Below are positions 37,201-48,300 of a stretch of DNA of 64,000 nt, in pieces. Made by a program: the position numbers and the translations under genes. The stretch is from Lottia gigantea. Lineage: Eukaryota; Mollusca; Gastropoda; Lottiidae. The stretch is from positions 42,080 through 106,079 of the forward strand of contig NW_008709259.1 in the NCBI RefSeq assembly GCF_000327385.1. Reading direction: 5' to 3'. Position 1 is the stretch's first letter; every line of letters starts with the position of its first letter. The notes beneath the pieces are model-generated. The model saw nothing but the letters and a program-made list of their open reading frames with translations. It was not told where the DNA came from and searched no databases.

Positions 37201-40200
37201 AGGTCAGAGTAAAATTCAGGACTCTAAAAAAAAAAAATAAAACATGTCATAATAATGTCAATGACATATCAACATGGGCCATACAGACATTTTTGTATAA
37301 AATTTCAATAAATGGAAATAAAATGAATGGAGTTTTAACTCCCACCTTTCTGCAAACTGTGGGTTAATGAAGATGGGCAACGCCATGCAAGGTGCAATGA
37401 GGTAAATTTTGCCAGGACATGGTGTAAGTCTGTTGTTTATTATTTCCAATTTCCGAGGGATCTTTAACATGCACAGCACACGGGACCGAAGGTATTATCT
37501 CAACCTATGCCGGGATTGAACCCTGGACTGTCTAACGTACTGAGCCACCGCGGCTCCCATCAATAAATGGAAATGTCAAGCTTAGGTCAAGTCTATCAGC
37601 AGGTAGTGCATTCTTTCAGTGTCCCTAAAACACAGATTTTTATTCTATGTAAGCTCCCAATTCCATGCACAGTCGTAAGCTTGAGTGTCAATATTCTGCT
37701 CCAGACTGAAGAAATTATAATACACTGTGCAATGGAGGAAATTTTGCCACAACTGCTAAAGTTCATTCTTGTTTGATCTCAAAATGAAGAGGGACCTGGG
37801 TCATTAGGATCCAGATTCAATTTAAATTTAGTTATCTTATGGTTATGAAGACCATCGAGAGCTTCTGTATATTTATTGATTTGGCCAGAAATTTCCACAG
37901 AACATATACAATTGGAATTGCAGATCATTGTGATAAATTTTAATCTTGACTGTCCAAGGAACAAATGGATTGCAAAACGGTCATTTTGACTCTCAAGATG
38001 CTATACGGTTTAAATGGAACCCTGTTTCGATCCAGGCTTTATAAAAGTCAAGATAACTTACTTTAGAGTATCATTAATGGGTGTATAGTCTCTTTGTAAA
38101 TTCCAATAATCATTAAAATATATCACAGGATAATAGTGATTTAATCCAGGTACAAAATCTATATCTGTAATAGAATAACATAGAATTTTATAGCATTATT
38201 CTGATAATACAAATATGGAAATTCAATAATATGAGATTATGACCTTTTTGACTGATTTAAACAGTTTTTTATCATGAAGCTCAACTAGAAACGATACCAA
38301 CTATGAATATAAGGTACGGTATAGAGCATTTATTTTATTATGTTGAAAGTTGAATTATTTTTTTACTCTAGCAACAAAACAATTCATGCCAAGTAGCTGT
38401 AGTAGCTTTATTATGCTTTCAACTTTCTAGGGATCAAAGAATGTAAGGCCCAAGAAAGCAGACATGCCTAATTCTATACTTCTTGTTTTACGTTACTATA
38501 TTAAAAAACTTCATGTTACATTCTGTATTTCCTAAATTAACAATGTTGACACCTCAAAGTGACATTCAAGTTTTATTCTAGTCTTTGTATATGTTTAGGA
38601 GTACACTCTCACTCCTGAACCAGCATTAAAATATAATCAAGGCTAAATTATGACGTCACTATCATAAATGCCATTCACACAAACAAATGTCCAAGTAGTT
38701 TCTGTAGAAAGCAGTTGTTAAATTTATGACTAGTGCAAATGGAAGCGATAAGTGTATCTGATACACATAAATTACTGAAATTTTTTTTAAATCCTTAAAA
38801 ACATTTTAATGGTGGTTTTGGTTTGACAAATTGACCTACATTCATCTAAAGGTGGTGGAACTGAGCCTCTCATCCATGGTGAATGATCATCTAGTAGATT
38901 CAATGTTAAATTAGGATGCCAGTGTGATAAGATCTCAAATGATGACATATTTTCTTTCTGAAATATAATTATATAATGAAATACAATGTTATCAAAATTA
39001 GCTCGAGGAAATTTGTCTTAGGCTATAAGGCTGCATTGGACATAAAAAGATAATACACATAATTTCTATTTCTTTTATCACTTGTATTTAAGTCTCAGAA
39101 AATTATATCAGGTTTTTTACAGCAGGTAACGAACAAAGCATTAGTCATCTTACAATAAGTTTACTATCTAATAATATAACTTATTTATAGTACCTTGATA
39201 AGATCTGGATGAACATCTGTTTCACCAGTTAATAAATTGACAGAGCTATGAAAGGTTCTCTTTTTAAATTTATTCAATTCTGAAATAAAAATAATAATGA
39301 CCACTTGATAAATAATCAGGCAGAATGCAAATGCAGAAGAAATAGTTCATAATAAGAACCTTACGTCAAGATACATCCACTGATAGTCTTTAAAAAAATT
39401 CTTCATCAGTTACACTTACCAGGTGTTATAACTAATTCTGTTGTATAGCTATAGCTAAGTCCACTGATGAACAAAGAAATATTTTAACAAGGTTTTAAAT
39501 TTCAAATTTGTGGTCATCCTAAGAGGAAGTAACCCTTTGAAATAAAGTTGATATTTGTACATATTATAAACAGTGATGTTGAGTTGGTAATCAAATACAA
39601 TGTTTTGCTTCAGGTGTTTTTCTTGAAAATTCTGACCAGATCTGAGTCGGATCATCCAACCATATTTTTGAAGATGATTTTATGATACAAGAATAAGCCT
39701 ACATACGTTTAGATCTGTAGACTGTTTTCCTTTTGCTGTATTTTCCTTTATTGCTTGGATCTGGTGATCTTCCTTCACTGACAAAGTATGCATGTAGATA
39801 TAGAGATCCATTGTTCTGCAATTTCTATAAAATCAAATGGACATCAAATGAAAACAACTAAAGTTTAAATTAAAGTTCTTAAGAGATAATGGCATGGTCG
39901 AAACAAACAAAAATTATTCATTTTCTGCACTTCGTTCAATTGAATCAGTAATTGATTTGAAATCAAATAAATTATCATAAATGCCATGCAGTGATCAAGG
40001 AAGGGAATTTTGCCAGTTCATCATCAGCCCAACCGTTTTCAAAATCAAACTAACTGGAAACTTCCACAGTTTGTAGATTACAGGGCTTACAGGACTACAT
40101 GATCTTATAGATTTTTACCAAAAAATGTACCTGAGACGCAGGAATCTTTCCACTGTGTTCAAATGTTCCATCTCCATTTTCTCCATCTGTCCAATCGCCA

Positions 40201-42114
40201 TATATCAGATTTTTCTTTGTCCAAAACAAGGCCTGTTCATTATCAAAATCTGTGAAATCTTCTTGTTCTGATATGTACACATATAGGTCCTAAAATCATT
40301 ACATTTATTAAAGATGGTGCAGAATATCAACAAGTGGACCCCTACTACAAGGCTTCTTTGTTAGTTCACAGTTTACCCAAACATTAGGCCAAATTTGAAA
40401 ATGACCTCAATTCAGAAAATTCATTAATAAAAGGTTAATAAAATGCAACCTGTTCACATAGCTCTATTGTAAGTTATTTTGTGAAGCTTATGATAATTTC
40501 AATAAATTAACATACTCATAAATATTCAAATATATCTTCTATGGTAAAATCATACTAAGATATATAATAGGGGGTTTCACCTTACTTCATACACAACTTG
40601 TGATTTAATGTAGTAACCCCTTTTCCACTTTTTTCACAAAATACAAAATATGCCATTTTGGAAATAACATTAATGTCAGAAATAAAATGATATCCTTGTT
40701 TTTCGTAGTTCAGCTATAAATTTAAAATGCAAAACTTCACACATTGCAGAAAAACTGTGACACATAAATGAATGGGGATGAAGTGCCTTATCTAGCTCAG
40801 GATAAATAATTTTAAAAACTGACAAAGTTTAGCACAACTTATTAGCTCTGTCTCAATATTTTGAGCCTATCCCACTAATTCGCTTTAATAATGAGTCAAT
40901 GACACAAACTTAACCAAAATAAAACTTTACTCAATCACTAACCATTATAGTGCCTTTAGAGAATAGATTAGTGGCAGGTCCAGAAGGTCCATTTAATTTA
41001 TTTACAGGTGCTGGGGATCCATCTTGAGTAGTGTTTGGTGTAGGATTTGTTGGTGATCTACGGAAGAAGCTTGAAATTAGGTAAATAAAGAGCATTCTAA
41101 CAAACAATGTCTTTATTGTTGACCAAAAATTAAAGCCCTGTGGTTGTGCAGGTTGATTTTCAGATCCTTCCACCTGAAATAAAATTAATAATTGAACAGA
41201 TCTCAAAACAAACATTCTCATGTATTGTAAGGTTATTTTTATTAACTTTAAACTCAGTACTATTAATTAACAGAATATATACTTGACTGCTTATATTGGC
41301 TTTGCTAAAAAAAAATTTCAGAACCACCTACATCTTGGCAATTAATTTGGGCATTTCTTTACGTGTATCCTACTTGTTATGTACTCATATATTTATTGTT
41401 GTTTATGCATAATCATCCTCTAATTCTAAAACCGGCGTGCCAGTTTGAAAATCATGAAACAGCATGTATGCGCATATTTATTACTTCCTCCCTAATACAA
41501 GGTTTAGCCTATATCCTACATAGTCATAGTCTGAAACATTTGTCTCTATTCCAGACTCTGGTGAATATTTTTCGTTAAAAAAACTTTGTTGGAACAGGAC
41601 ACGGGACTAAATGATGTAGGGAGAAAATAATGGTATGACTGAACTATAAGAATCTTCACCTTTCATCTGAGCTATCTAATCAAGTTTAAAATCCCTGGGC
41701 CCCTGCATCTGCAGAGAGAGATGCGGAAGTCCCCATTTAACAGAGCCTATTTGTTCTGTCTCTACACCAGCCGAAAATTGTGGGACTAGTCATAGAAATG
41801 TGCCAATTAAATAAAAAGTGATGACTCACAGATGTCCAGTCATAAATATGCATTATTGTGAAAGACACAAAAGTCAAATGTCCAGTTGACCAAGTAAACA
41901 GACAGACACGGAACGATATCCACGTGCAGAAGTTTGCGGTTATGAGTGAAATACAGAACCAAGGACACATTTGTTGTAACTGATTGAGTATAAGTACAAA
42001 ATATATTAAAACCTGATTCTCTTGAGTATCATTTTGAGACTGTACAGTTGTGCCATTATCAGTATTCCTTGAAACAACTTGCGCTGATTCATTCACAGCA
42101 GAATCGTCAGCCAT
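34273..42114 (-). CDS. CLPTM1: Cleft lip and palate transmembrane protein 1 (CLPTM1), about 651 aa, one frame break
   Basis: Fourteen coding exons on the minus strand: 42114-42013, 41173-40943, 40289-40131, 39824-39707, 39279-39194, 38957-38840, 38164-38062, 37223-37079, 36629-36536, 36177-35987, 35733-35637, 35350-35215, 35003-34836 and 34481-34273. It aligns end to end with human CLPTM1 (669 aa), a multipass membrane protein linked to ER retention and trafficking of GABA-A receptors. Visible: a Gln/Asn-rich N-terminus, an early membrane segment (residues about 48-71), the conserved luminal region (YISEQEDFTDF, YGDWTDGENGDG, SHWHPNLTLN, VIYFNDYWNLQ), then membrane segments in exons 9-14 with EHKGWYSWVLGMMYGFLLTF and FFIYLYQRWIYRVDPTRVNE, ending in an acidic KKED tail. 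Exon 11 carries one surplus base in an A4 run (35700-35703). Homology continues on both sides in different frames, so this is probably an assembly error, but a real mutation is possible. Confidence 0.94.
36920..37024. mobile_element. MITE family B, half copy, CLPTM1 intron 8
   Basis: Ends ATCTTTACAATCCCTTTAA at 37024, like the right end of the other family B copies, and shares the GTGCTATCA-type internal block. The left terminal repeat was not found. Confidence 0.6.
37320..37559 (-). mobile_element. tRNA-derived SINE with 15-bp target duplication, CLPTM1 intron 7
   Basis: On the minus strand the element begins TGGGAGCCGCGGTGGCTCAG at 37559, with an A-box-like TGGCTCAGTACG and a B-box GGGTTCAATCCCGG, i.e. 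a tRNA-like head. A conserved core around CATGTTAAAGATCCCT follows, and the 3' end is ATTCATTTT. It is flanked by a perfect direct repeat, TCAATAAATGGAAAT, at 37305-37319 and 37560-37574. This is the signature of LINE-assisted retrotransposition. The perfect duplication implies a fairly recent insertion. A related 3' part lies near 57369-57455. Confidence 0.93.
39418..39560 (-). mobile_element. Dispersed repeat in CLPTM1 intron 4, related to 45960-46200
   Basis: The reverse complement shares CCTCTTAGGATGAC, TACAACAGAAT and the CAGTGGACTTAG-type end with the region 45960-46215 in MEN1 intron 3, in the same order. It is AT-rich and non-coding. Limits are approximate. Confidence 0.5.
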
Positions 42115-42341
42115 CTTGGTTGTATATTAATAGCCTCCAACAACTACGTCTTGGAATATATTTTTATCATTATTATGAATCATCGGCTTATATTTAGCAT
42201 TTCTACTGACGAATCTTCTAACTTTGAAATTACTATCAGTGAAAATCAATGCTAGGTCGTATGAGTTAAATTAGGACAGAAATAGGCTTAAAAAATATTT
42301 GGTTTAAGGACTAAAAATTTTTACGTGAGAAATGCAACAAG
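42115..42341. promoter_or_regulatory. Bidirectional CLPTM1/MEN1 promoter region (227 bp)
   Basis: Only 227 bp separate the divergent start codons of CLPTM1 (42114) and MEN1 (42342). Both leaders and core promoters must lie here unless an upstream untranslated exon exists. No TATA box is clear. The MEN1 start context CAAGATGGCGGGC resembles the YY1 consensus AAGATGGCGGC, which in other animals often overlaps the first codons of housekeeping genes. Confidence 0.7.
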
Positions 42342-45300
42342 ATGGCGGGCTTTAGAGATCGCGAAAAACAACATTTCCCACTTGAAAGTAGTCAAGCCGT
42401 GGTCGATTTATTCGTTGATCAACTCGAATGTAGTGATGGGCCTAATTTAGCTCTGTTATCTACTGTTATTGGAGCTACAGAACATAAGTTGACAATCAAT
42501 AGAAACGTGTCAGGAAGTGATAACCATTCGAAGACTTTGGAGCCCATTTTCCCAGTTATCGAACTGTCCACTATTGAAGCTTTGTATACAAAGTTTATAA
42601 CGGATGTCAAGAGTGGTGTTGACCTGTCATCATTAAGAAAAGATGTTGCCACACGAGAACTAGTCAAAAGAGTGTCGGACATTATTTGGAGTCGACTAAC
42701 AAGGAGTTATTACAAAGATAAAGCCCATCTTCAGTCGCTATACAGTTATCTCACAGGTGAGTACATAACAGTCACGCCTACACGTGAGTCATAATCCAAC
42801 AGTTACACGTGCATGTCATGATCACATTGACCTACTTAAGTGATTTCAATTGAAGTGACTTAATTACTGTAATCATTTTTTAATTATTGAAGTTAGTATT
42901 ATTTTATAATGCTGAATTAGTAAATTTACTGATTGAAATATTTTTGTACTGTCAATAACTGATAATTATTAAAAAAGGTCTAGCTGACAATGATGTACTA
43001 TTGATTTTATTCACAGGCCATTTTGAATTCTTTGATTCAAGTTATTAAATTTTATAAGCTTAAATCAACCCGCCTTGCCTTAATTTTCAGTTCCAGGTCT
43101 ACTTGAAAGTTGATGAGAATCATTGAATAATGTTTTTAAGGTCTACATGGTTGTATATTATTAATGGAAAGACATATATTGCTTTTGCAGAATGATTCTT
43201 TATGTTTTTAACATAATTTGCAGTTTTTTTCAGTAAAATAATAAGCTTATATTTTTTTCCATTGCAGGGAACAAATTAGATTGTTTTGGCGTTGCATTTG
43301 CAGTTGTTGCAGCATTCCAAGTGTTAGGTTTCAATGATGTACACCTTGCACTGTCCGAAGATCATGCATGGGTAGTTTTTGGTGAAGATGGCACAGATAC
43401 TGCAGAAGTAACATGGCATGGTATGATTTCGAAACAATTCTTCTAATACTCTAATTAATATTGTTGAGGTCTATAAAAGCTTTCTGACGTAAACCATATC
43501 TGACTTTTTATGAAGATGTTTTTTTAAGCTTTAAGCTTTAAGCTCTTATTCAGATGCTTTTTTCAGTACCAGTAGTATTGCAGCAAGAACTCAAACTCCA
43601 GGACTGGTTCAATGAAACAACAACACAAAAAATCAAATTTCATGACTGGCACAATGAAGCAACAACATATAAAGTCAAATTTCATAACGGCACAATGAAT
43701 CAAAAATGCAAAAAGTCATATTTCATGACGGGCACAATGAATCAAAAATGCAAAAAGTCAAATTTCATGACTGGCACAATGAATCAAAAATGCAAAAAGT
43801 CAAATTTCATAACGGCACAATGAATCAAAAATGCAAAAAGTCATATTTCATGACGGGCACAATGAATCAAAAATGCAAAAAGTCAAATTTCATGACTGGC
43901 ACAATGAAGCAAAAAGCAAATTATAAAGTAGGTTTATTCTTCTTTGACACTGTCCCAAAGGCCTATTAGACTTTGTTCAGATTGAAGAGCCTGTATATTT
44001 ATATTTTTTTAGGGAAAGGTAATGAAGATAAGAGAGGACAGCCAGTAGGTTTAGAAGTAACAGAGAAAAGTTGGTTATATCTGTGTGGTCAAGCTGTAAT
44101 CTGTACTAAAGAAATGGAAGTGGCTGCTTTGGTTTCTGGTATCAATCCATCTATCAGTGCAACCAAGGACAGTGTAGAAATGAGTAGCCTACAACAGGTA
44201 ACTTAGATATATTCATTAAAGGGACAGATGAGCCATTTTTTTTTTACCAATCATATCTTGGTCTTAGAAGAGGGAATATTTTAAGCTAAGCCAATCAGTA
44301 ATTCACAACTGGCTCACCATCAAGATTTGAGCCTTCAAATCCATGTACATCCAGAATTATATTTGTTTTAAAGTTAAATAGAGACTAGTTGTCTTTTCTT
44401 AAAGCACTATTTCTCAAAATTCTTAGTTTGAGATATTTTTGAATGAATTATTTGATTTACGTACATTTCTAGTACAGTACTTTCTAAGACTATTTACATA
44501 TATTAAAGACTCAAATCAACCCCCAAACTGGCGCACCTGTCTCATTAAATGATTCCCAAATTTTTTTAAGCCTTTGAAATGTATATGGGCATTGAAAGTT
44601 TCTATTTACAGCCCTACACACAAACATGAGAAATTGCTCACCATGAGAAACGTTTGATCTGTAATAGTGTCATTAACAACTAATCAAGTCTATGACCACC
44701 ACATACTGCTAGTCCACAGTTTTAAACACCAAGAATCATATTACATTTAATTACTTTTACAGGTCATAGCATTGTTAATGCATTTTAGATATAGTTTTCA
44801 TGTCTGAGGTGTGCAGTACCTAATTTTACAAAACACAGAGCTTGATTATGATTCCACTTTTGCACAAACCATTAAAATCAGATTTTATCAATAATTCTAT
44901 AATCTGCTGAAAGTTTTTCTATTGGAATTTTGTTTTAAGGTTAAAAATTTGTCTAACAATTGTATTTTTAAATTGTATGTTTTCTAACCCAGAACATTTG
45001 CAAATAAAAGCACTGTTTCTATTCAATGACTAAACTAGGTCATTATGCAATTGTCTTAAAGTTGAACCTTTAAATATATAACAAATAGCTTTGATAGAAT
45101 ATGATTGAGGAAGAAATATGAACCAAGAAGAACAAAAACAATTTTTCTTATGTTAAAGAAAAGGAAATTCAACAAGGAAGACTTATTTTTTTTGTAAAGA
45201 ACTTTAAAGCTACATTAACATTAAGCTAATATGATTAGTCAATTACAGTATTTATGTAGGTTTTAGTTTTGGCTGCCTGAAATGAAACATATGCTTTCAT

Positions 45301-48300
45301 GAACTGTTCATTTTTCCAACCACGGTTCAATTGTAGGTAGTCATCAGTTTCCTAAAGATGTGACTGTCAAAGGTCAAGTTCAGCTGTTTGGATCATCTTT
45401 TAAGGGACTGGTGTGCCATTCTTTTTGACAAATAACACTTTAGTATCAGAAACGGGAATTTTTTGCTAAGCTTATCAGTAATAGTGTTTACAGCTCCCCG
45501 TTGAAATTTGAGCCTTCAAATCCATGTGTGGTAGCATGAGAAACTCTTTTAGTCATTTAGCTAAGGTATAGAGAAACTCTTTAATCTTTTAGCTAAGGTA
45601 TAAAAAAAACTCTGATTTCTGCCATATACAAGTATGAAATTTAGTATTAACTTCCTCGACAACTAGAGTTTCAACAGAATTTGGTGAATTATTGAATAAA
45701 GAAAAGCTTAAGGGTGCATGGAGGTGTTTCTGAAGATAATATATAAAGTTAAAACTTCCTTTTCATTTGAAATCCATTGTTCAGTGCTACACAGCCTACT
45801 TGAATAGCCTTTTATGAAATATTGATCAGAGAAGTAGCTAATCAAGCCCCACCCTAAATCAAAATATAACACTGACGGTATAGAAAATACAATAAATTGA
45901 TGCTTTCTTTATGTGCAGTCACATATTGTAGTTAGATATATTAGTTTCTAGAATTTTTTATACCAGTACATGTTTATTGAATTCTTGAAATTGGGAGTCC
46001 TACCTCTTAGGATGACTAAAAAAAATGAAATTTTTAATCTTAGCTAAAATGGGTCTGTATTTATCAATGGCTTTACCTGGTGTCATAATTATACAACAGA
46101 ATCCCTCCATAAATTCATACTCATATTAATTGTTTTTTCATTAATCAACTTGTTTAATGGATTTATATCATATACAAGGATTCTGTTGTTTTTTTAGTTA
46201 CCAGGCAAGTCCACTGATGAATATATCATGGGTGACCGCTTGAAACCATGTATATGCCATATTTGGTCATTTTGGCTTTTTGGTAGCACTTAAAAGCTCG
46301 TAAAAGCACAGAATTCATGATCAAAACCTCTTATTCTTAGCTTGATTGTAAATACCTAACCCTAAAAATCACCACTTAAATAACACATTACTGAAATTGT
46401 TATACGAGATATAAATTTTCAAAGAATGAAAACACACATATAGCAGTAATAAAAAAGTACAGATAGTTTTTTGCATTTTTCTCGAAAAGTAATTCGTTAT
46501 AGTAGGTTTCAAGCGGTCACCCATGATATACACTTATTGACCATGGTGTTGTAGGCCCATGACATAATATATCACAAAGATACTGGTAAACTGTGAATTA
46601 CAATGTGTAATATTGCCAATTATAATGAATCAACAAAGCTGAAAAACGTAGAATTAGCTTAAATGACTTTCTGAAATGGTGTAAGATTTTTTGTATCAGT
46701 CTTATCAGGCCAATTAAGCAAATTTACTCTCAGAGGCCATAAATCAACTGTACAACAGCTTATTGTACTAGTTTTTTCAATGAACTTTGATATTAAACTA
46801 GGTTCTTTTAAAAAGGACAGCTGTACCATTTTGGAGGGTTGATTTGTAAATAGTCTTCAGAAGTACTAAAGAAGTACAAAAATCACATAATTCCTTCAAA
46901 AATATCTCAAACTATTTCTATAGATGTCTTTTCTATATATGGCAGTGTATCAAGAAAAGATGACTCGTCTTTTTAACTTTCAAACACAGATAATTCTGGA
47001 CACATGGATTTGAAGACTCAAATTTCAACTGTGAGCTGTGAACACTATTACTGATTGGCTTAACTGAAAAAAATTCCTGTTTCCGAGACTAAGATATGTT
47101 TGATCAAAAAAATAGCGCAACTGTCCCTTTAAGATACATGTATGATAAGTCATATTGATAACTAAAATGAAATACAGACAATAATTTGTTCCAACATTTA
47201 ACTGATTATCTGAAGAAATTGATAATATCTATAATTTGTATGATAATACATTAAATGTATGATTTGATGACATTAATGACATATTTATTGATTGTCATCT
47301 AGCTAGTGTAATATGAATAACTATAGCCATGACAGTTATATATATCACTGCCTTCAATACTTTCTCATTTTACCCTTATCTAATATCATGTAGGGTAAGG
47401 ATCTGCTGCTACAATGTTTCTTTTATGTGTAGCTCTTACAAATTTAAAGAGACATGGAGCTCAATACAGTGAAACAAAAACATACTAAGTCTGCTGTCAT
47501 TTCTTGGGCTCTTTTGGCTTTTTTGCATAGAGTCAAGAAATTACTCATCTTCATAAAAGAATGATAATTACATTATAGCATTAATGGCAACAGTCTTAAA
47601 GGGACATATTCACAAAATTTTTGACCAAGCGTACTTTAATCTCAGAAACGAATTTTGTAGTCAACCTTATCAGTAATAGTATTCACAGCTCATCGAAATT
47701 TGAGCCTTCAAATCCATGTGTGTCTAGAATTATGTGTGTGTAAAATAACAACTCGGCTTTTCTCAAGACTCTGTATAGAAAAGACATATATAGAAATAGA
47801 AAGTGAAATTCTACGTTTGAGGTATTTGTGAAGAAATTGTGCGATTCTTGTACATTTTTGTAATTTTGAAGACTATTTACATATACCCAAATCCGTTTCT
47901 GTCTCATTAACCTCCTGTTTTGTTAAACTTAAGGGAACCGATAGTCTGATTCCTATTCTGAAAAGTGATATGCATAGTAATATCAAGCAAATAAAAAAAC
48001 ATGTATTCCTTTATCAAAAAGTTAAAGATGATGCAATAACATCTGTCACTCCATTTTGAACATCATTATAAAAAATCAATTTATTCCATTAATTTTGAGG
48101 ATTCTACGTAAAATTAAATAAACTAAAATAATAAAATGAAAAATTCTTAAGATATGAATGCGGAAAAGAGAATTAAATTTTAATTGAAAATTTTAAGGAA
48201 GTGATGAAATCAATAAAGTGAAAAGGATGAAACCTAGCTAAACAAATGAAATGTTTTGTTTTAAAGTTTGATATTGATTAGAATTCACTATGATTTATTA

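Noticed and set aside
37490-37560. tRNA gene on the minus strand
   Set aside because: A- and B-boxes are present but no acceptor stem pairing is evident, and the segment is the head of a SINE with target duplications.
38836-38840. CLPTM1 exon 6 donor at 38835/38836 (TGTAG then GTCAAT)
   Set aside because: That donor leaves the wrong phase. Splicing at GTAGGT after 38840 gives LDEYIDF, matching the family's LDQYVKF.
43554-43969. Two overlapping open frames with HDWHNES / NQKCKKS repeats
   Set aside because: Product of the 42-bp minisatellite in MEN1 intron 2.
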